64,000 bases of DNA from CAYJLW01 sp964370965 (GCA_964370965.1 CAYJLW010000002.1:62001-126000), one strand, 5' to 3'. Positions 47,405 through 57,036 are shown, counted from the first letter of the stretch. The notes: generated by a model from the sequence alone, not told the origin. Numbers and translations: made by a program.

Positions 47405-49189
47405 TCACGCCGTCACCCGGAGGACCTCTTCGATGGACGTGATCCCGGCGGCGGCCTTGCCGAGGCCGTCCTCACGCAGGTTGACCATCCCCTCGGCGAG
47501 CGCCACCTTGCGGATGTCCTCAGCGCTGGAGTGCTCGCAGCAGAGCCGCTCCACCTCCTCGGAGATGAGCATGACCTCCGTGACGGCGACCCGGCCGTGA
47601 TACCCGGTCTTGGCGCAGCCCCCGCAGCCCCCGGGCCTGTACAGCGTGGGCAGCTCCGTGAGGGCGTCGATGTGAGGCCAGCTCGCCTCCCGGAGGGCGT
47701 CCACCGTGGGGAGGTAGGGCTCGCGGCAGCGCTCGCAGAGACGCCGGGCGAGTCGCTGGGCCACGGCGCACTCGAGGGCCGAAGCGACCAGGAAGGGCTC
47801 GACACCCATCTCGACGAGACGGGTGAGCACCGACGGGGCGTCGTTCGTGTGGATGGAGGAGAACACGAGGTGGCCGGTGAGGGCCGCCTGGATCCCGATC
47901 GTGGCCGTCTCCCTGTCCCGGATCTCGCCCACCATCACGATGTCCGGGTCGGCACGCAGGATCGAGCGCAGGGCCGAGGCGAACGTCATGCCCGCCTTCT
48001 GGTGGACCTGGATCTGGCTCACGCCCGCTATCGCCTGCTCGACGGGATCCTCGATCGTGATGATGTTCCGGGTCACGTCGTTCACGAGATTCAGCGTGGA
48101 GTACAGCGTGGTGGACTTGCCCGAGCCCGTGGGGCCCGACACGAGGACCGCACCGTAGGGAAGGTGGCAGGCCCGCACGTAGCGGTCGAGCGCCTGGCGG
48201 GAGAAGCCGAGGTCCTCGAGCCTGATGAGACCGGCGGACTTGTCGATCACACGCATCACGATCTTCTCCCCGTGGACCGTGGGGAGAGTCTCCACGCGGA
48301 GGTCCACGGCGCGGCCGCCCACGTGCACGGAGATGCGTCCGCTCTGGGGAGTGCGCTGCTCGGCGATGTTGAGATCGGCCATGATCTTGATGCGGCTCAC
48401 GGTGGGCCGCTGCATGGTCTTGGGTGAGCGCATGATCTCGTGCAGGACGCCGTCGATGCGAAAGCGCACCCTGACGTCCTTCGCCTGCGGCTCGATGTGG
48501 ATGTCCGATGCGCGGTCGTTCACGGCCTGGGTGATGAGGAGGTTGACGAGCTTGACGACGGGCGCCTCGTCGACCAGCTCCTGGGCCCGGCTGATGTCCT
48601 CCACGGCATCGATGACGGCGACGCCGTCGAGCTCTCCCGTGATGGTGTCGAGGGAGTCCTCCATACGGTGGAGGCGGTTGATGGCCCCGGCGATGTCGGC
48701 GTCGGTTGCGAGCACGACGACGATGTCCCGTTTCGTCACGGCGCGGAGGTCGTCGCGGGCAACCACGTTCGAGGGGTCGGACATGGCCACGACGAGGGCC
48801 TCGTCCTGGAAGGCGATCGGGATGCAGTTCAGCCGCCGGCAGACGCCGTCGGAGACGAGGGCGACGGCCGCCGGGTCGATCTGGATCTCCCCCAGGTCGA
48901 CGAAGCGCATCCCGATGGCCCCGGCGAGCTCGGCCAGGATCGCCGCCTGGGGCACGCCCAACTCCATGAGGATGCCCGTAATCGGACGGCCGCCGTCGGA
49001 GATGCCGTCCTCGTAGAGGGCGCGCTCGGCCAACTCCGGGGACACGATCCCGCGTTCGCGGAGGAAGTGGACGAGTTGGACGCTCTCCTGGGACAGCACG
49101 CACCTCCGGGGTGTCAGAGACGCCTCGAACACCTCATCGACCGCCCCCGGACGCCGCTTGACCGCTGCGCTGTCAGAGGTTGCGGACAC
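47405..49189 (-). CDS. pilB: PilB, type IV pilus extension ATPase
   Basis: A 594-residue GspE/PilB ATPase with an N-terminal MshEN domain (about 30-160), then the N2 and C-terminal motor domains. GPTGSGKSTTLYSTLN is Walker A, TIEDPVEQAIAGVSQIQVH the Asp box, RADPDIVMVGEIRDRETA Walker B and LVFSSIHTND the His box. CERCREP...GGCGGCAKTG is the four-cysteine zinc site that PilT lacks. GTG 49189 overlaps the upstream gene by 17 bases; GTG 49099, with GGAGG 3 bases ahead, is an alternative. Confidence 0.95.
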   Translation of the reverse strand: MSATSDSAAVKRRPGAVDEVFEASLTPRRCVLSQESVQLVHFLRERGIVSPELAERALYEDGISDGGRPITGILMELGVPQAAILAELAGAIGMRFVDLGEIQIDPAAVALVSDGVCRRLNCIPIAFQDEALVVAMSDPSNVVARDDLRAVTKRDIVVVLATDADIAGAINRLHRMEDSLDTITGELDGVAVIDAVEDISRAQELVDEAPVVKLVNLLITQAVNDRASDIHIEPQAKDVRVRFRIDGVLHEIMRSPKTMQRPTVSRIKIMADLNIAEQRTPQSGRISVHVGGRAVDLRVETLPTVHGEKIVMRVIDKSAGLIRLEDLGFSRQALDRYVRACHLPYGAVLVSGPTGSGKSTTLYSTLNLVNDVTRNIITIEDPVEQAIAGVSQIQVHQKAGMTFASALRSILRADPDIVMVGEIRDRETATIGIQAALTGHLVFSSIHTNDAPSVLTRLVEMGVEPFLVASALECAVAQRLARRLCERCREPYLPTVDALREASWPHIDALTELPTLYRPGGCGGCAKTGYHGRVAVTEVMLISEEVERLCCEHSSAEDIRKVALAEGMVNLREDGLGKAAAGITSIEEVLRVTA

Positions 49190-50585
49190 CGGCGATGAGG
49201 CGGAGGATCGTGCTCTTGTTCAGCTCCGAACTCTCGCCGGGGGGAGACTCCCCGCTCGGCGCCGGCGCGGCGTCGCGAGGAGCGGGCGGCGCCGGAGCCT
49301 CCTGGAGAGGCCGGGCGTCCGCGGGCGGGGGGGCGGCGCCCCCGGGACCGGCGGGATGGGCCGGGGATGTCGCCTCGGCAGCGGCCACGAGGTCGGCCAG
49401 GCTCGCCGGCGGGGGCGGAGGAGGCCCCGGCGGCGGCGCGGGCACGGGCTCGCGCACCGGTGGGGGCGGATCCACGTGGGTCGTGGTCCCCTGGGCCGGG
49501 GCGGGCTCGCCGACCGGGAAGGCCGGGGCCCGCGCCGGGTCGAGAGCGGGCGTGTAGCCGGGAGGGGACAGAGGCCGCTGCGGAAGATCGGGGGGCGGCG
49601 CCGGTGCCTGGCGTGGTGGCGCCTCACGGGGCGGCGCCGGTGCCTGGCGTGGTGGCGCCTCACGGGGCGGCGCCGGGTGCCCCGCCGGGACCGGAGGCGG
49701 CGGAGCCTGCGGTGCCGGTGCCGCGGCGGCGGGGACGTCCGCCGGCCCTTCTCGGAAGGGCCCGGGCGGCCCACTGGACGCAGGACCGCCTCCGGCGGGC
49801 GCCACCGTCTCCGCCTCGCCCACCGGCGGAGCGCCGGCGGACTCCCCCGGCTGGGCAGCGACGAGAGAACGCATCATCGCCAGCCTCTCCGCGGGCACGA
49901 GTTCCACGAGTTGCGTGCTCAGGAGACCGTGGAGCGTCTGGCAGGTGCGGAACTCGGTCTCCCCGAGAGCGGTGGCGAGTTGGGAGACGCTCGCCCCCGG
50001 CGTGAGGCGAGCGAGGAGGCGCCATTCGTCCCGCCGCAGGGTCACCTCCGGCGCCGTCCCGGGCATGTCGCCCACCATGACGACCCCCATCGAGGTCGAC
50101 GGGATTGCCGACTCGATGCTCTCCCACTGCTCCAGGCGCGCCTGGGCACCCTCCAGGACCGGGTCGACCCCGAAGAGGAAGACCGGCCCCAGGGTGTGCT
50201 CGTCGGCTTCGAGACGGTACTCGCCCTCGCGCCAGCGCATGAGGGTGAAGACGGCGTCCTCCACCCACTCCCGGAAGAAGGCCTCGAGGGCGTCCGGGTC
50301 CACGTCCGGCAGGCCCAGGAGCGCCTCCCCCTGGGACACGTCCTCCCGCGCCGTGGACGCCACACGGCGCCACTGGTCGGCCCCGAGCAGTCCTGCCCGC
50401 ACCAGCACGTTGCCGATGTCGTCGGTCGGATTCAGCGTGGCGAAGTAGACGTCGCCCCCGGCGAAGTAGACGACCGCCCTCTCGGCGTCGTTCTCGAGGT
50501 GCAGCGCCCCGGACTTCTTCGCGAACGCGAAGAGCTGGAAGACGTCGGCGAGGCCGACTGTGTCCAGCGAGCCCTGGAAGGCCAT
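49173..50585 (-). CDS. DUF4388 (PATAN-type) protein with long Pro/Ala-rich region
   Basis: A 470-residue protein. Residues 1-100 form a DUF4388 domain (MAFQGSLDTVGLADVFQLFA, GALHLEN, VYFAGGDVYFA), found in gliding, pilus and response-regulator contexts. A helical region with a winged-helix-like ending (ARLTPGASVSQLATALG) spans about 185-245. About 200 Pro/Ala-rich residues follow, including a DNA-level tandem repeat, and ELNKSTILRLIAGVRNL ends the protein. First in the pilus operon after the Roadblock gene; probably a scaffold or localisation factor for PilB/PilT. Confidence 0.8.
   Translation of the reverse strand: MAFQGSLDTVGLADVFQLFAFAKKSGALHLENDAERAVVYFAGGDVYFATLNPTDDIGNVLVRAGLLGADQWRRVASTAREDVSQGEALLGLPDVDPDALEAFFREWVEDAVFTLMRWREGEYRLEADEHTLGPVFLFGVDPVLEGAQARLEQWESIESAIPSTSMGVVMVGDMPGTAPEVTLRRDEWRLLARLTPGASVSQLATALGETEFRTCQTLHGLLSTQLVELVPAERLAMMRSLVAAQPGESAGAPPVGEAETVAPAGGGPASSGPPGPFREGPADVPAAAAPAPQAPPPPVPAGHPAPPREAPPRQAPAPPREAPPRQAPAPPPDLPQRPLSPPGYTPALDPARAPAFPVGEPAPAQGTTTHVDPPPPVREPVPAPPPGPPPPPPASLADLVAAAEATSPAHPAGPGGAAPPPADARPLQEAPAPPAPRDAAPAPSGESPPGESSELNKSTILRLIAGVRNL
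49593..49676. repeat. 36-bp tandem repeat in the DUF4388 gene, 2.3 copies
   Basis: Two identical 36-base units (49593-49628, 49629-49664) and 12 bases of a third. In frame on minus each encodes 12 residues, giving APPREAPPRQAP repeats in the proline-rich region. Length variation between strains is expected. Confidence 0.9.
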
Positions 50586-50624
50586 GTCCTCTCGTGCTCC
50601 TCGTCAGCGTCTCTGGGGTCGGCG

Positions 50625-51236
50625 TCAGAATCCGCCGCCGACCGGCGGCAGTGGGGGCGCTCCCTGCAGTTCCGTCGCCGGGGCCACCGGCTCCAGGGCG
50701 GGAGCCACCTGGGCGGGGGGACCGCCCAACATGAACGCCTCCGGCGTGGGCGGAACCAGTTCGGGCGCCGCGACACCGGCCTCCGGCGCTGCGGGTGGCG
50801 GCGTCACGGCGGAGGGAACCGGCGGCGCCGGCGCCGGCGCCACGGGACGAGGCGCCATCGCGGGCTGCGCCAGGGCCGCCGCCACGGCGTCGGCCGCCCC
50901 CCGCATCTCATAGAGGATGAGGCCGATCTTGGCCGACACGCGACTCACGGCGGTGAGGACAGCCGAGGGACCCGCGGACATCAGGTAGACGAAGCCGTTG
51001 TCGCCCTCGATGAAGACCTGCGACAGCCGGCCGCGGCCGAGTTGCTCGGACGCCTTCTCCCCCAACGACATGAGCGCCGCCGACATCGCGGCGATGCGGT
51101 CGTCCTCGAGATGGGCGGGCAGGGCGGAAGCCATGGGAAGGCCGTCAGCGGACACGACCGCTGTCCCTTCGAGGTCGCTGCAGCTCTGCAGGAATGTGTC
51201 GAGTGCCTCCCCGATCAGCTCTCCGCGTGTGGGCAT
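50625..51236 (-). CDS. Roadblock/LC7 domain protein (MglB-like)
   Basis: A 203-residue protein. Residues 1-115 form a Roadblock domain: FLQSCSDLEGTAVVSADGLP, ALMSLGEKASEQLGRG, QVFIEGDNGFVYLMSAG and LIL at the end of the last strand. The rest is Pro/Ala-rich. Roadblock proteins regulate small Ras-like GTPases such as MglA, which set pilus polarity in other bacteria; no such GTPase is encoded in the window. ATG 51236 has GGGGAG upstream. It heads the pilus operon, so the promoter should lie in 51237-51366. Confidence 0.82.
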   Translation of the reverse strand: MPTRGELIGEALDTFLQSCSDLEGTAVVSADGLPMASALPAHLEDDRIAAMSAALMSLGEKASEQLGRGRLSQVFIEGDNGFVYLMSAGPSAVLTAVSRVSAKIGLILYEMRGAADAVAAALAQPAMAPRPVAPAPAPPVPSAVTPPPAAPEAGVAAPELVPPTPEAFMLGGPPAQVAPALEPVAPATELQGAPPLPPVGGGF

Positions 51237-51366
51237 GCTCACTCCCCTGTGGTGTCTCTGTCGTCTGTTGCCGGGGGTGGGCGCGTCCCCGGCCGTCACT
51301 CCTGAGTGTCGGCAACGGGGAAGAGCGCCTTGAGCGTCACGACCCACGGCGTCTGGGTCGGGAGGC

Positions 51367-51873
51367 TCAGACGCCGTGGGCGGCCGGATCCGGGTTCGCG
51401 AGCACCGCCGTGACGGCCTCTTCGCGACGCCTGCGGATGGCGTCAGCGACCGCCGGATCGGTACGGGCGAGGATCGCGGCGGCGAAGAGGGCGGCGTTCA
51501 CCGCCCCCGCCCTGCCGATCGCGAGGGTCCCGACCGGCACGCCCGCGGGCATCTGCACGATCGAGAGCAGGGAGTCGAGGCCCTGGAGGGAACGTGACTC
51601 CACGGGGACCCCGAGGACGGGCAAGATCGTCTTGGCCGCCACGACCCCGGGCAGGTGGGCCGCCCCGCCGGCGCCCGCCACGATCACCTGGAGACCGCGC
51701 ACCTCGGCGGACTCCACGTACTCGGAGAGCAGGTCGGGTGTGCGGTGCGCCGAGAGGACGCGAGCCTCCCACGTGATACCCATCTCCTCCAGGGTGTCCG
51801 CGGCGTGGCGCATGGTGTCCCAGTCCGAATGGGAACCCATGACCACGCCCACGAGCGGTTCCTCCGTGCTCAT
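51367..51873 (-). CDS. purE: N5-carboxyaminoimidazole ribonucleotide mutase
   Basis: A 168-residue enzyme of purine synthesis. GVVMGSHSDWDTM, SAHRTPDLL, AGAGGAAHLPGVVAAKT and LLSIVQMPAGVPVGTLAIG cover the active site. This class I form needs PurK, whose gene is not adjacent. ATG 51873 is preferred over an earlier in-frame ATG because it gives the normal length. The gene stands alone between the pilus locus and aroE. Confidence 0.95.
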   Translation of the reverse strand: MSTEEPLVGVVMGSHSDWDTMRHAADTLEEMGITWEARVLSAHRTPDLLSEYVESAEVRGLQVIVAGAGGAAHLPGVVAAKTILPVLGVPVESRSLQGLDSLLSIVQMPAGVPVGTLAIGRAGAVNAALFAAAILARTDPAVADAIRRRREEAVTAVLANPDPAAHGV

Positions 51874-51942
51874 GGGCCGAGACGATAGACGAGGGAGCCG
51901 CATCCCTCGCAGCCCCGCCTCCAGTCGCCCGCCGGGTGGCCC

Positions 51943-52746
51943 TCAGCCCCCGGAGGCGGCCCGGGCCGCCTCCCACATCACGTCCAGAGGCGCCCGCCGC
52001 GCCGTCCAGCGTTCGAACTGCAGGGCGCCCTGGTGAACGAGGAGCCCGAGGCCGTTGTGCGTCTCGGCCCCGGCTGCCCCCGCCCGCTCCAGCAGGGGCG
52101 TGAGAGGCGGGGCGTAGACGAGGTCGACGACGACCTGACCCGGGGAGAAGCCCAGCTCCGCCGGGACGGCGTCCGTGGGGACGCAGCTCACCACCAGGCC
52201 ACAGCCCGCCAGGGCCCCCGGGTCCGCGACCGCGTCGCCCGGAACCCCCGTGGACTCCAGCATGCGCACCGCCCGGGTCGCTGTGCGGTTCCAGACGCGC
52301 ACGCCGGCGGCCCCGGCCCCGGCGACGGCCACGGCCACCGCCGCCGCCGCCCCTCCCGCACCCACGATGCCGACCTCCGTGCCGGCGACGTCTACGTCCG
52401 CTGTCGCCAGGAACGCGGCGAAGCCCGGGACGTCGGTGTTGTCGGCGTGCCAGCCGTGCTCGCCGCGCACGAGGGTGTTGGCGGCGTCGAGGCGGCGCAC
52501 GACGTCGGCGCCGGTCACGGCGACCGCCGCCGCCGCCTGCTTGTGCGGCATCGTCACCGAGAGACCGTCGAGACCCAGGTCGTAGGCGGCGGCGAGCGCC
52601 CGCTCCGCGTCCGCCGCGACCACCTCGAAGGCCACGTACACCCAGTCGAGGCCCGAAGCGACGAACGCGGCGTTCTGCATGACGGGCGAGAGCGAGTGGC
52701 GCACGGGCCACCCCGCCACGCCGGCCACCCGGGTGGCAGCCGTCAC
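51943..52746 (-). CDS. aroE: Shikimate dehydrogenase
   Basis: A 267-residue NADPH enzyme, fourth shikimate step. GWPVRHSLSPVMQNAAF binds shikimate, VTMPHKQ has the catalytic Lys, NTDVPGF the Asp, and GAGGAAAAVAVAVAGAGA is the NADP fold. It is separate from the aroCKBQ operon and follows mltG by 2 bases. The GTG start is typical here. Confidence 0.94.
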   Translation of the reverse strand: MTAATRVAGVAGWPVRHSLSPVMQNAAFVASGLDWVYVAFEVVAADAERALAAAYDLGLDGLSVTMPHKQAAAAVAVTGADVVRRLDAANTLVRGEHGWHADNTDVPGFAAFLATADVDVAGTEVGIVGAGGAAAAVAVAVAGAGAAGVRVWNRTATRAVRMLESTGVPGDAVADPGALAGCGLVVSCVPTDAVPAELGFSPGQVVVDLVYAPPLTPLLERAGAAGAETHNGLGLLVHQGALQFERWTARRAPLDVMWEAARAASGG

Positions 52747-52748
52747 GC

Positions 52749-53957
52749 TCAGAGGAGCCCCTTGTTCTTGGCTTCCTTCTTGAGCCGGAGGAACTCCTGG
52801 TAGTTGTCCGTGAAGGCATGGCGACCGCTCGCATCGACGAGGACGTAGTACAGGGCGGTCCCCGCCGAGGGGTGGGCGGCGGCGTCCAGGGCGGCCTTGC
52901 CCGGGTTGCAGATCGGCGTCGGCGGCAGACCCTTGCGCGTGTAGGTGTTGTACGGGCCGTCGGTCTTCAGGTCGGAGCTCGTGAGCTTCGTGCCCTTCGG
53001 CTTGCCGTAGAGGAGAGACGCGTCGATCTGCAGGGGCATCTTCTTGTTCAGCCGGTTGTAGATCACCCGCGCCACCTGGGGACGGTCCTCGGGGACCTTC
53101 GCCTCCCGCTCCACGAGGGAGGCGACCACGAGCACCTCGTACGGGGTGACGTTGGGGACCTTGTCGATGCCGACCTGCGCGCCGACGGCGTCGAACTGGT
53201 TGACCATCTTGGCGAGGAGCTTGTCGGGGCCCGCCGGCTTTTGCGCCTCTGTCTTGTCCATGAGGTAGGTGTCCGGGAACAGGAACCCCTCCATGCTCGG
53301 AAGGGTCTCCGGCGCGTACCTGGGGCGCACCTTGCCGGAGGCGGCAGCCTGGAGGAAGGCGTCCTCGCTGATGCCCGGGACGTCCTTGCCCACCCGGGCG
53401 GCGACCTGGCCGAGTGTGAAGCCCTCCGGGATCATCACCTTGTACGTGATCACGCGGGGGCCGCGCCGCAGCGTCGAGACCACGTCGGGCATGCTCTGGC
53501 GCTCGTGCAGCACGTACTCGCCGGCCCGCACGCTTCCGGTCTTGCGCACACGGGTGTAGAGGCGGAACGCCCCCGCCGAGCTCACGATCTTCTTAGAGGC
53601 GAGGAGCGTGGCGATCTGGTCCTCGCTGACCCCGGCGGGGACCGCGACGACGACTTCGCGACCCTGGGGCCCCGGCGGGTCGATCTGGCGGAGGAACCAG
53701 TACCCGATGACGCCCACGGTCGCGAGCGCCCCCAACACGACCACAAGGAAGGCCCAGAACAGCGGCCCACGCCTGCGGCGTCGCGCGGCGTGCGCAGCGC
53801 CATGGCCAGGGACGTATTCGTGCCCGTCGGCGCCTCCGGCGAGCGCGGAGTCCGAGGTCGGCGGCGGTGTGGGCGCTTCCGGATCGACCGTCCAGTCCCG
53901 CGTGCGGATCGGGACGTGGGCTGTGTCATGAGACCTTACGTGCCTGCCGCGCGCCAT
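52749..53957 (-). CDS. mltG: Endolytic murein transglycosylase MltG
   Basis: A 402-residue protein: disordered cytoplasmic N-terminus, one membrane segment (FWAFLVVVLGALATVGVIGYWFL, about 68-90), a LysM-like domain, and the YceG catalytic domain with MEGFLFPDTY, VVASLVEREAK (catalytic Glu) and LQIDASLLYG. It cuts nascent glycan strands outside the membrane. The start ATG overlaps the ruvX stop by one base (TGATG). The mltG-aroE order after ruvX and alaS is typical of Gram-positive bacteria. Confidence 0.93.
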   Translation of the reverse strand: MARGRHVRSHDTAHVPIRTRDWTVDPEAPTPPPTSDSALAGGADGHEYVPGHGAAHAARRRRRGPLFWAFLVVVLGALATVGVIGYWFLRQIDPPGPQGREVVVAVPAGVSEDQIATLLASKKIVSSAGAFRLYTRVRKTGSVRAGEYVLHERQSMPDVVSTLRRGPRVITYKVMIPEGFTLGQVAARVGKDVPGISEDAFLQAAASGKVRPRYAPETLPSMEGFLFPDTYLMDKTEAQKPAGPDKLLAKMVNQFDAVGAQVGIDKVPNVTPYEVLVVASLVEREAKVPEDRPQVARVIYNRLNKKMPLQIDASLLYGKPKGTKLTSSDLKTDGPYNTYTRKGLPPTPICNPGKAALDAAAHPSAGTALYYVLVDASGRHAFTDNYQEFLRLKKEAKNKGLL

Positions 53958-54406
53958 CAGCTCTCGTCTCCCTTCGCCTCTCCTGCCGCGTTCCGGAGCC
54001 GGTCGAGCTCCCCCTGGAGCATGACGGCCGCGGCGAGCTTGTCCACCACCCGGCGTCGCCCGCTGCGGCGTACCCCGGCTTCCCGGAGTACCCCGGCGGC
54101 GATCCGGGTCGTGTAGCGCTCGTCGGCGAAACGCACCGTCACGCCGAGGTCGCCCAGTAGGGAGGCGGCATCCGCGCGAGCGGCAGCCGCCGCTGCCCCC
54201 TCTTCGCCGGCCTCGGTGCGGGGCAGCCCCACGATCACCTCGCCGACACCGTACTCGGCCACGGTGGCCGCGAGCACGTCGACGAGTCCGCTTTCGGGGT
54301 GACGCGCGACGGTGGCGAGAGGCGTCGCCACCGTAGCGGCGGGGTACGCCACCGCGAGACCGACGCGTCGTGTCCCGAGATCGACGCCCAGGTAGCGCGC
54401 GTTCAG
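53957..54406 (-). CDS. ruvX: Putative pre-16S rRNA nuclease (YqgF/RuvX), probable CTG start
   Basis: A 149-residue RNase-H-fold protein. YLGVDLGTRRVGLAVA holds the first catalytic Asp, EVIVGLPRTEAG and VRFADERYTT the others, and VDKLAAAVMLQGELD the last. No ATG, GTG or TTG lies near the first strand; CTG 54404-54406 overlaps the alaS stop as CTGA and gives the usual length. It acts in 16S rRNA 5'-end processing. Confidence 0.92.
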   Translation of the reverse strand: MNARYLGVDLGTRRVGLAVAYPAATVATPLATVARHPESGLVDVLAATVAEYGVGEVIVGLPRTEAGEEGAAAAAARADAASLLGDLGVTVRFADERYTTRIAAGVLREAGVRRSGRRRVVDKLAAAVMLQGELDRLRNAAGEAKGDES

Positions 54407-57036
54407 CCGCCCGGCTCCCAGCTCGCCAGGAAGGCCCGGGCACTGGCGAGGGCGTCCTCGAGAGCCTCGCCCCGCGGCCCCCCGGCCATAGCGACGTCCG
54501 CGTTCCTCCCCGTCCCGCCACCCACGGCAGCCGCCGCTTCGCGCACGGCATCGGCAGCCGAGAGCCCCTGGCCCTGCAACGCCTTGCCGACCGCGGCCAC
54601 GAGCGACGCCTTGCCGCCGATCTCCGCGCCCAGGACGACGGCGCCGCCGTCCAGATGCTGGCGGGTCTCCACGGCGAGGCGCTGGAGATCCTTCGGTGAC
54701 GCCAGGCCGTCGACGCGCTGGACGAGGCCCCGCGCCCCGCCGGCGAGGGGAAAGGCCGCGGCGGCGAGGGATTCCGCCCGGGCGCCGGCTGCTCTCGCCC
54801 GCAGTTGGGCCACCTCGGCCTCGAGTTGCTTCCACTGGGCGAGACGCTTCCCGAGCGCGTCGGTGACGTCCTCGGGCGAGGTGCGCAGGAGGTCGGCGGC
54901 TTCGCGCAGGGCGCGATCGCGGGCCTCGTACCACCCGATCGCCGCTCCCCCGGTGAGCGCCTCGATACGGCGCAGGTTCGAGCCGATCGAGGACTCCGAC
55001 GTGATCACCACGGGGCCGATCTCCCCGAGGGCGTGCACGTGGGTGCCGCCGCAGAGCTCGGTGGAGCGCTCCCCCGCCTGCACGACCCGGACGCGCTCGC
55101 CGTACTTGTCCCCGAAGAAGGCCACGGCGCCCAGAGCGTCCGCCTCCGCCTTGGACGTCTCCGTGGTGACGACGGCCGCGTTCGTGAGCATCTCCGCGTT
55201 CGCCAACGCCTGCACCCGGGCGAGCTCCTCGGGGGTGACGGCGGCGAAGTGGCTGAAGTCGAAGCGGAGCCGGCCGTCCTCGACGAGGGATCCGTGCTGG
55301 CGGACGTGGTCGCCGAGGACGTCGCGCAACGCCCAGTGGAGGATGTGGGTGGCGGTGTGGCTGCGGCGGATGCCCGCCCGCCGGGCGGCGTCGACGAGGA
55401 ACTCGCCCGTGTCACCCACGTGCACGCGCCCGTCACGCACGCGTGCGCGATGGGCCACGAGGCCCGGGAGGGCGTACCTGGTGTCGACGACCTCCAGGGT
55501 CGCCCCGGGGAGGCGGATCTCCCCCGTGTCCCCGACCTGGCCTCCGGCCTCGGCGTAGAAGGGGGTGCGGTCCGCGAAAACCTCGACGTCGTCGTCGGGG
55601 CCGGCCTCCTCGACGGAGACGCGGGCGCGCACGAGCCCCACGACCCGGCCCGTCGCCGCCGTGGTCTCATAGCCCAGGAAGTCGCTCGTGCCTGTGGAAG
55701 CGAGGACGTCGCGGTACGTCTCCACAGGGGTCGCCTCGGACTCCTCGCGCCGCGCCCGGCGGGCACGATCGCGCTGGGCACCCATCTCCGCGTCGAATCC
55801 CTCGCTGTCGAGCGCGACACCCCGCTCGGCGGCGACCTCGCTCGTGAGCTCGACGGGGAAGCCGAAGGTGTCGTGGAGCTTGAAGGCGGCGGCGCCGGGC
55901 AGCTTCGCCCCCTCGGGGAGGACAGCGAAGGCGTCGTCGAGATGGTGGAGGCCGGCCCGCAGCGTCTCTCGGAAGCGGGCTTCTTCGTTGGCGACGATCT
56001 CCGTCGTGGTGTCGGCGCCGGCGACGAGCTCGGGGTAGGTGCCCCCGAGGATCTCCACGGTGGCCTCGGAGAGGCGGGCCATGACGGGATCGTCGATGCC
56101 GAGGAGCCAGGCGTGGCGGACGGCCCGACGCAGGACCCGCCGGAGCACGTAGCCCCGCTCCTCGTTGGAGGGGAAGACCCCGTCGGTGACGAGGAACGTG
56201 ACAGCCCGGCCGTGGTCGGCGAGGATCCGCAGTGAGACGTCGGTCGCGGGGTCGCTCCCGTAGGCCCGCCCCGAGGCGGCTTCGGCCACGGCGAGGATGG
56301 GCCGGATCGTGTCGGTCTCGAACACCGACTCGCTGCGGCTCAGGGCGGCGGCGACCCGCTCCAGACCCGAACCTGTGTCGATGCACTTGCGGGGCAGGTC
56401 GCCCACGACCTTGCCGGCCCCGTCACGCAGGTACTGCATGAAGACGAGGTTCCAGATCTCGACGAAGCGCTCCTCGTCGGCGGCGGGACCGCCCTCGACC
56501 CCGAACGCGGGGCCGCGGTCGAAGAAGATCTCGCTGCAGGGCCCGCACGGCCCGGCGACGCCCATGGACCACCAGTTGTCGGCGTCGAAGCGCTGGATGC
56601 GTTCCGGGGGGACGCCGACCACGTCGGTCCAGATCCGGGCGGCTTCGTCGTCGCTCACGTGCACCGTGATCCAGAGGAGGCCGGGGTCGAAGCCGAAGCC
56701 GTCGGTGACGAGCTCCCACGCCCAGGGGATCGCCTCGGCCTTGAAGTAGTCGCCGAGACTGAAGTTCCCCAGCATCTCGAAGAACGTGAGATGGCGGGCG
56801 GTCGTCCCCACGATGTCGATGTCGGTGGTGCGGGCGCACTTCTGCACGGACACGGCCCGGGGGTACGGGGCGGCCTCGTCGCCTGCCATGTACGGCTTGA
56901 ACTGCACCATGCCGGCGGACGTGAGCAGCAACGTGGGGTCGACGGGGATCAGCGAGGACGAGGGCACGACCGTGTGGCCGCGGGCGGCGAAGAAGTCGAC
57001 GAACGTCTTGCGGATCGAGGAGGCGTCCATGGCCAT
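54403..57036 (-). CDS. alaS: Alanyl-tRNA synthetase
   Basis: An 877-residue class II synthetase. Catalytic core motifs: SSSLIPVDPTLLLTSAGM, ARTTDIDIVG, FFEMLGNFSLGDYFK and GSGLERVAA. The editing domain has HTATHILHWAL and ELCGGTHV, with the zinc-binding His and Cys; a C-Ala domain ends the protein. ATG 57036, ATG 57030 and TTG 57045 are all possible; none has a strong ribosome site. Confidence 0.97.
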   Translation of the reverse strand: MAMDASSIRKTFVDFFAARGHTVVPSSSLIPVDPTLLLTSAGMVQFKPYMAGDEAAPYPRAVSVQKCARTTDIDIVGTTARHLTFFEMLGNFSLGDYFKAEAIPWAWELVTDGFGFDPGLLWITVHVSDDEAARIWTDVVGVPPERIQRFDADNWWSMGVAGPCGPCSEIFFDRGPAFGVEGGPAADEERFVEIWNLVFMQYLRDGAGKVVGDLPRKCIDTGSGLERVAAALSRSESVFETDTIRPILAVAEAASGRAYGSDPATDVSLRILADHGRAVTFLVTDGVFPSNEERGYVLRRVLRRAVRHAWLLGIDDPVMARLSEATVEILGGTYPELVAGADTTTEIVANEEARFRETLRAGLHHLDDAFAVLPEGAKLPGAAAFKLHDTFGFPVELTSEVAAERGVALDSEGFDAEMGAQRDRARRARREESEATPVETYRDVLASTGTSDFLGYETTAATGRVVGLVRARVSVEEAGPDDDVEVFADRTPFYAEAGGQVGDTGEIRLPGATLEVVDTRYALPGLVAHRARVRDGRVHVGDTGEFLVDAARRAGIRRSHTATHILHWALRDVLGDHVRQHGSLVEDGRLRFDFSHFAAVTPEELARVQALANAEMLTNAAVVTTETSKAEADALGAVAFFGDKYGERVRVVQAGERSTELCGGTHVHALGEIGPVVITSESSIGSNLRRIEALTGGAAIGWYEARDRALREAADLLRTSPEDVTDALGKRLAQWKQLEAEVAQLRARAAGARAESLAAAAFPLAGGARGLVQRVDGLASPKDLQRLAVETRQHLDGGAVVLGAEIGGKASLVAAVGKALQGQGLSAADAVREAAAAVGGGTGRNADVAMAGGPRGEALEDALASARAFLASWEPGG

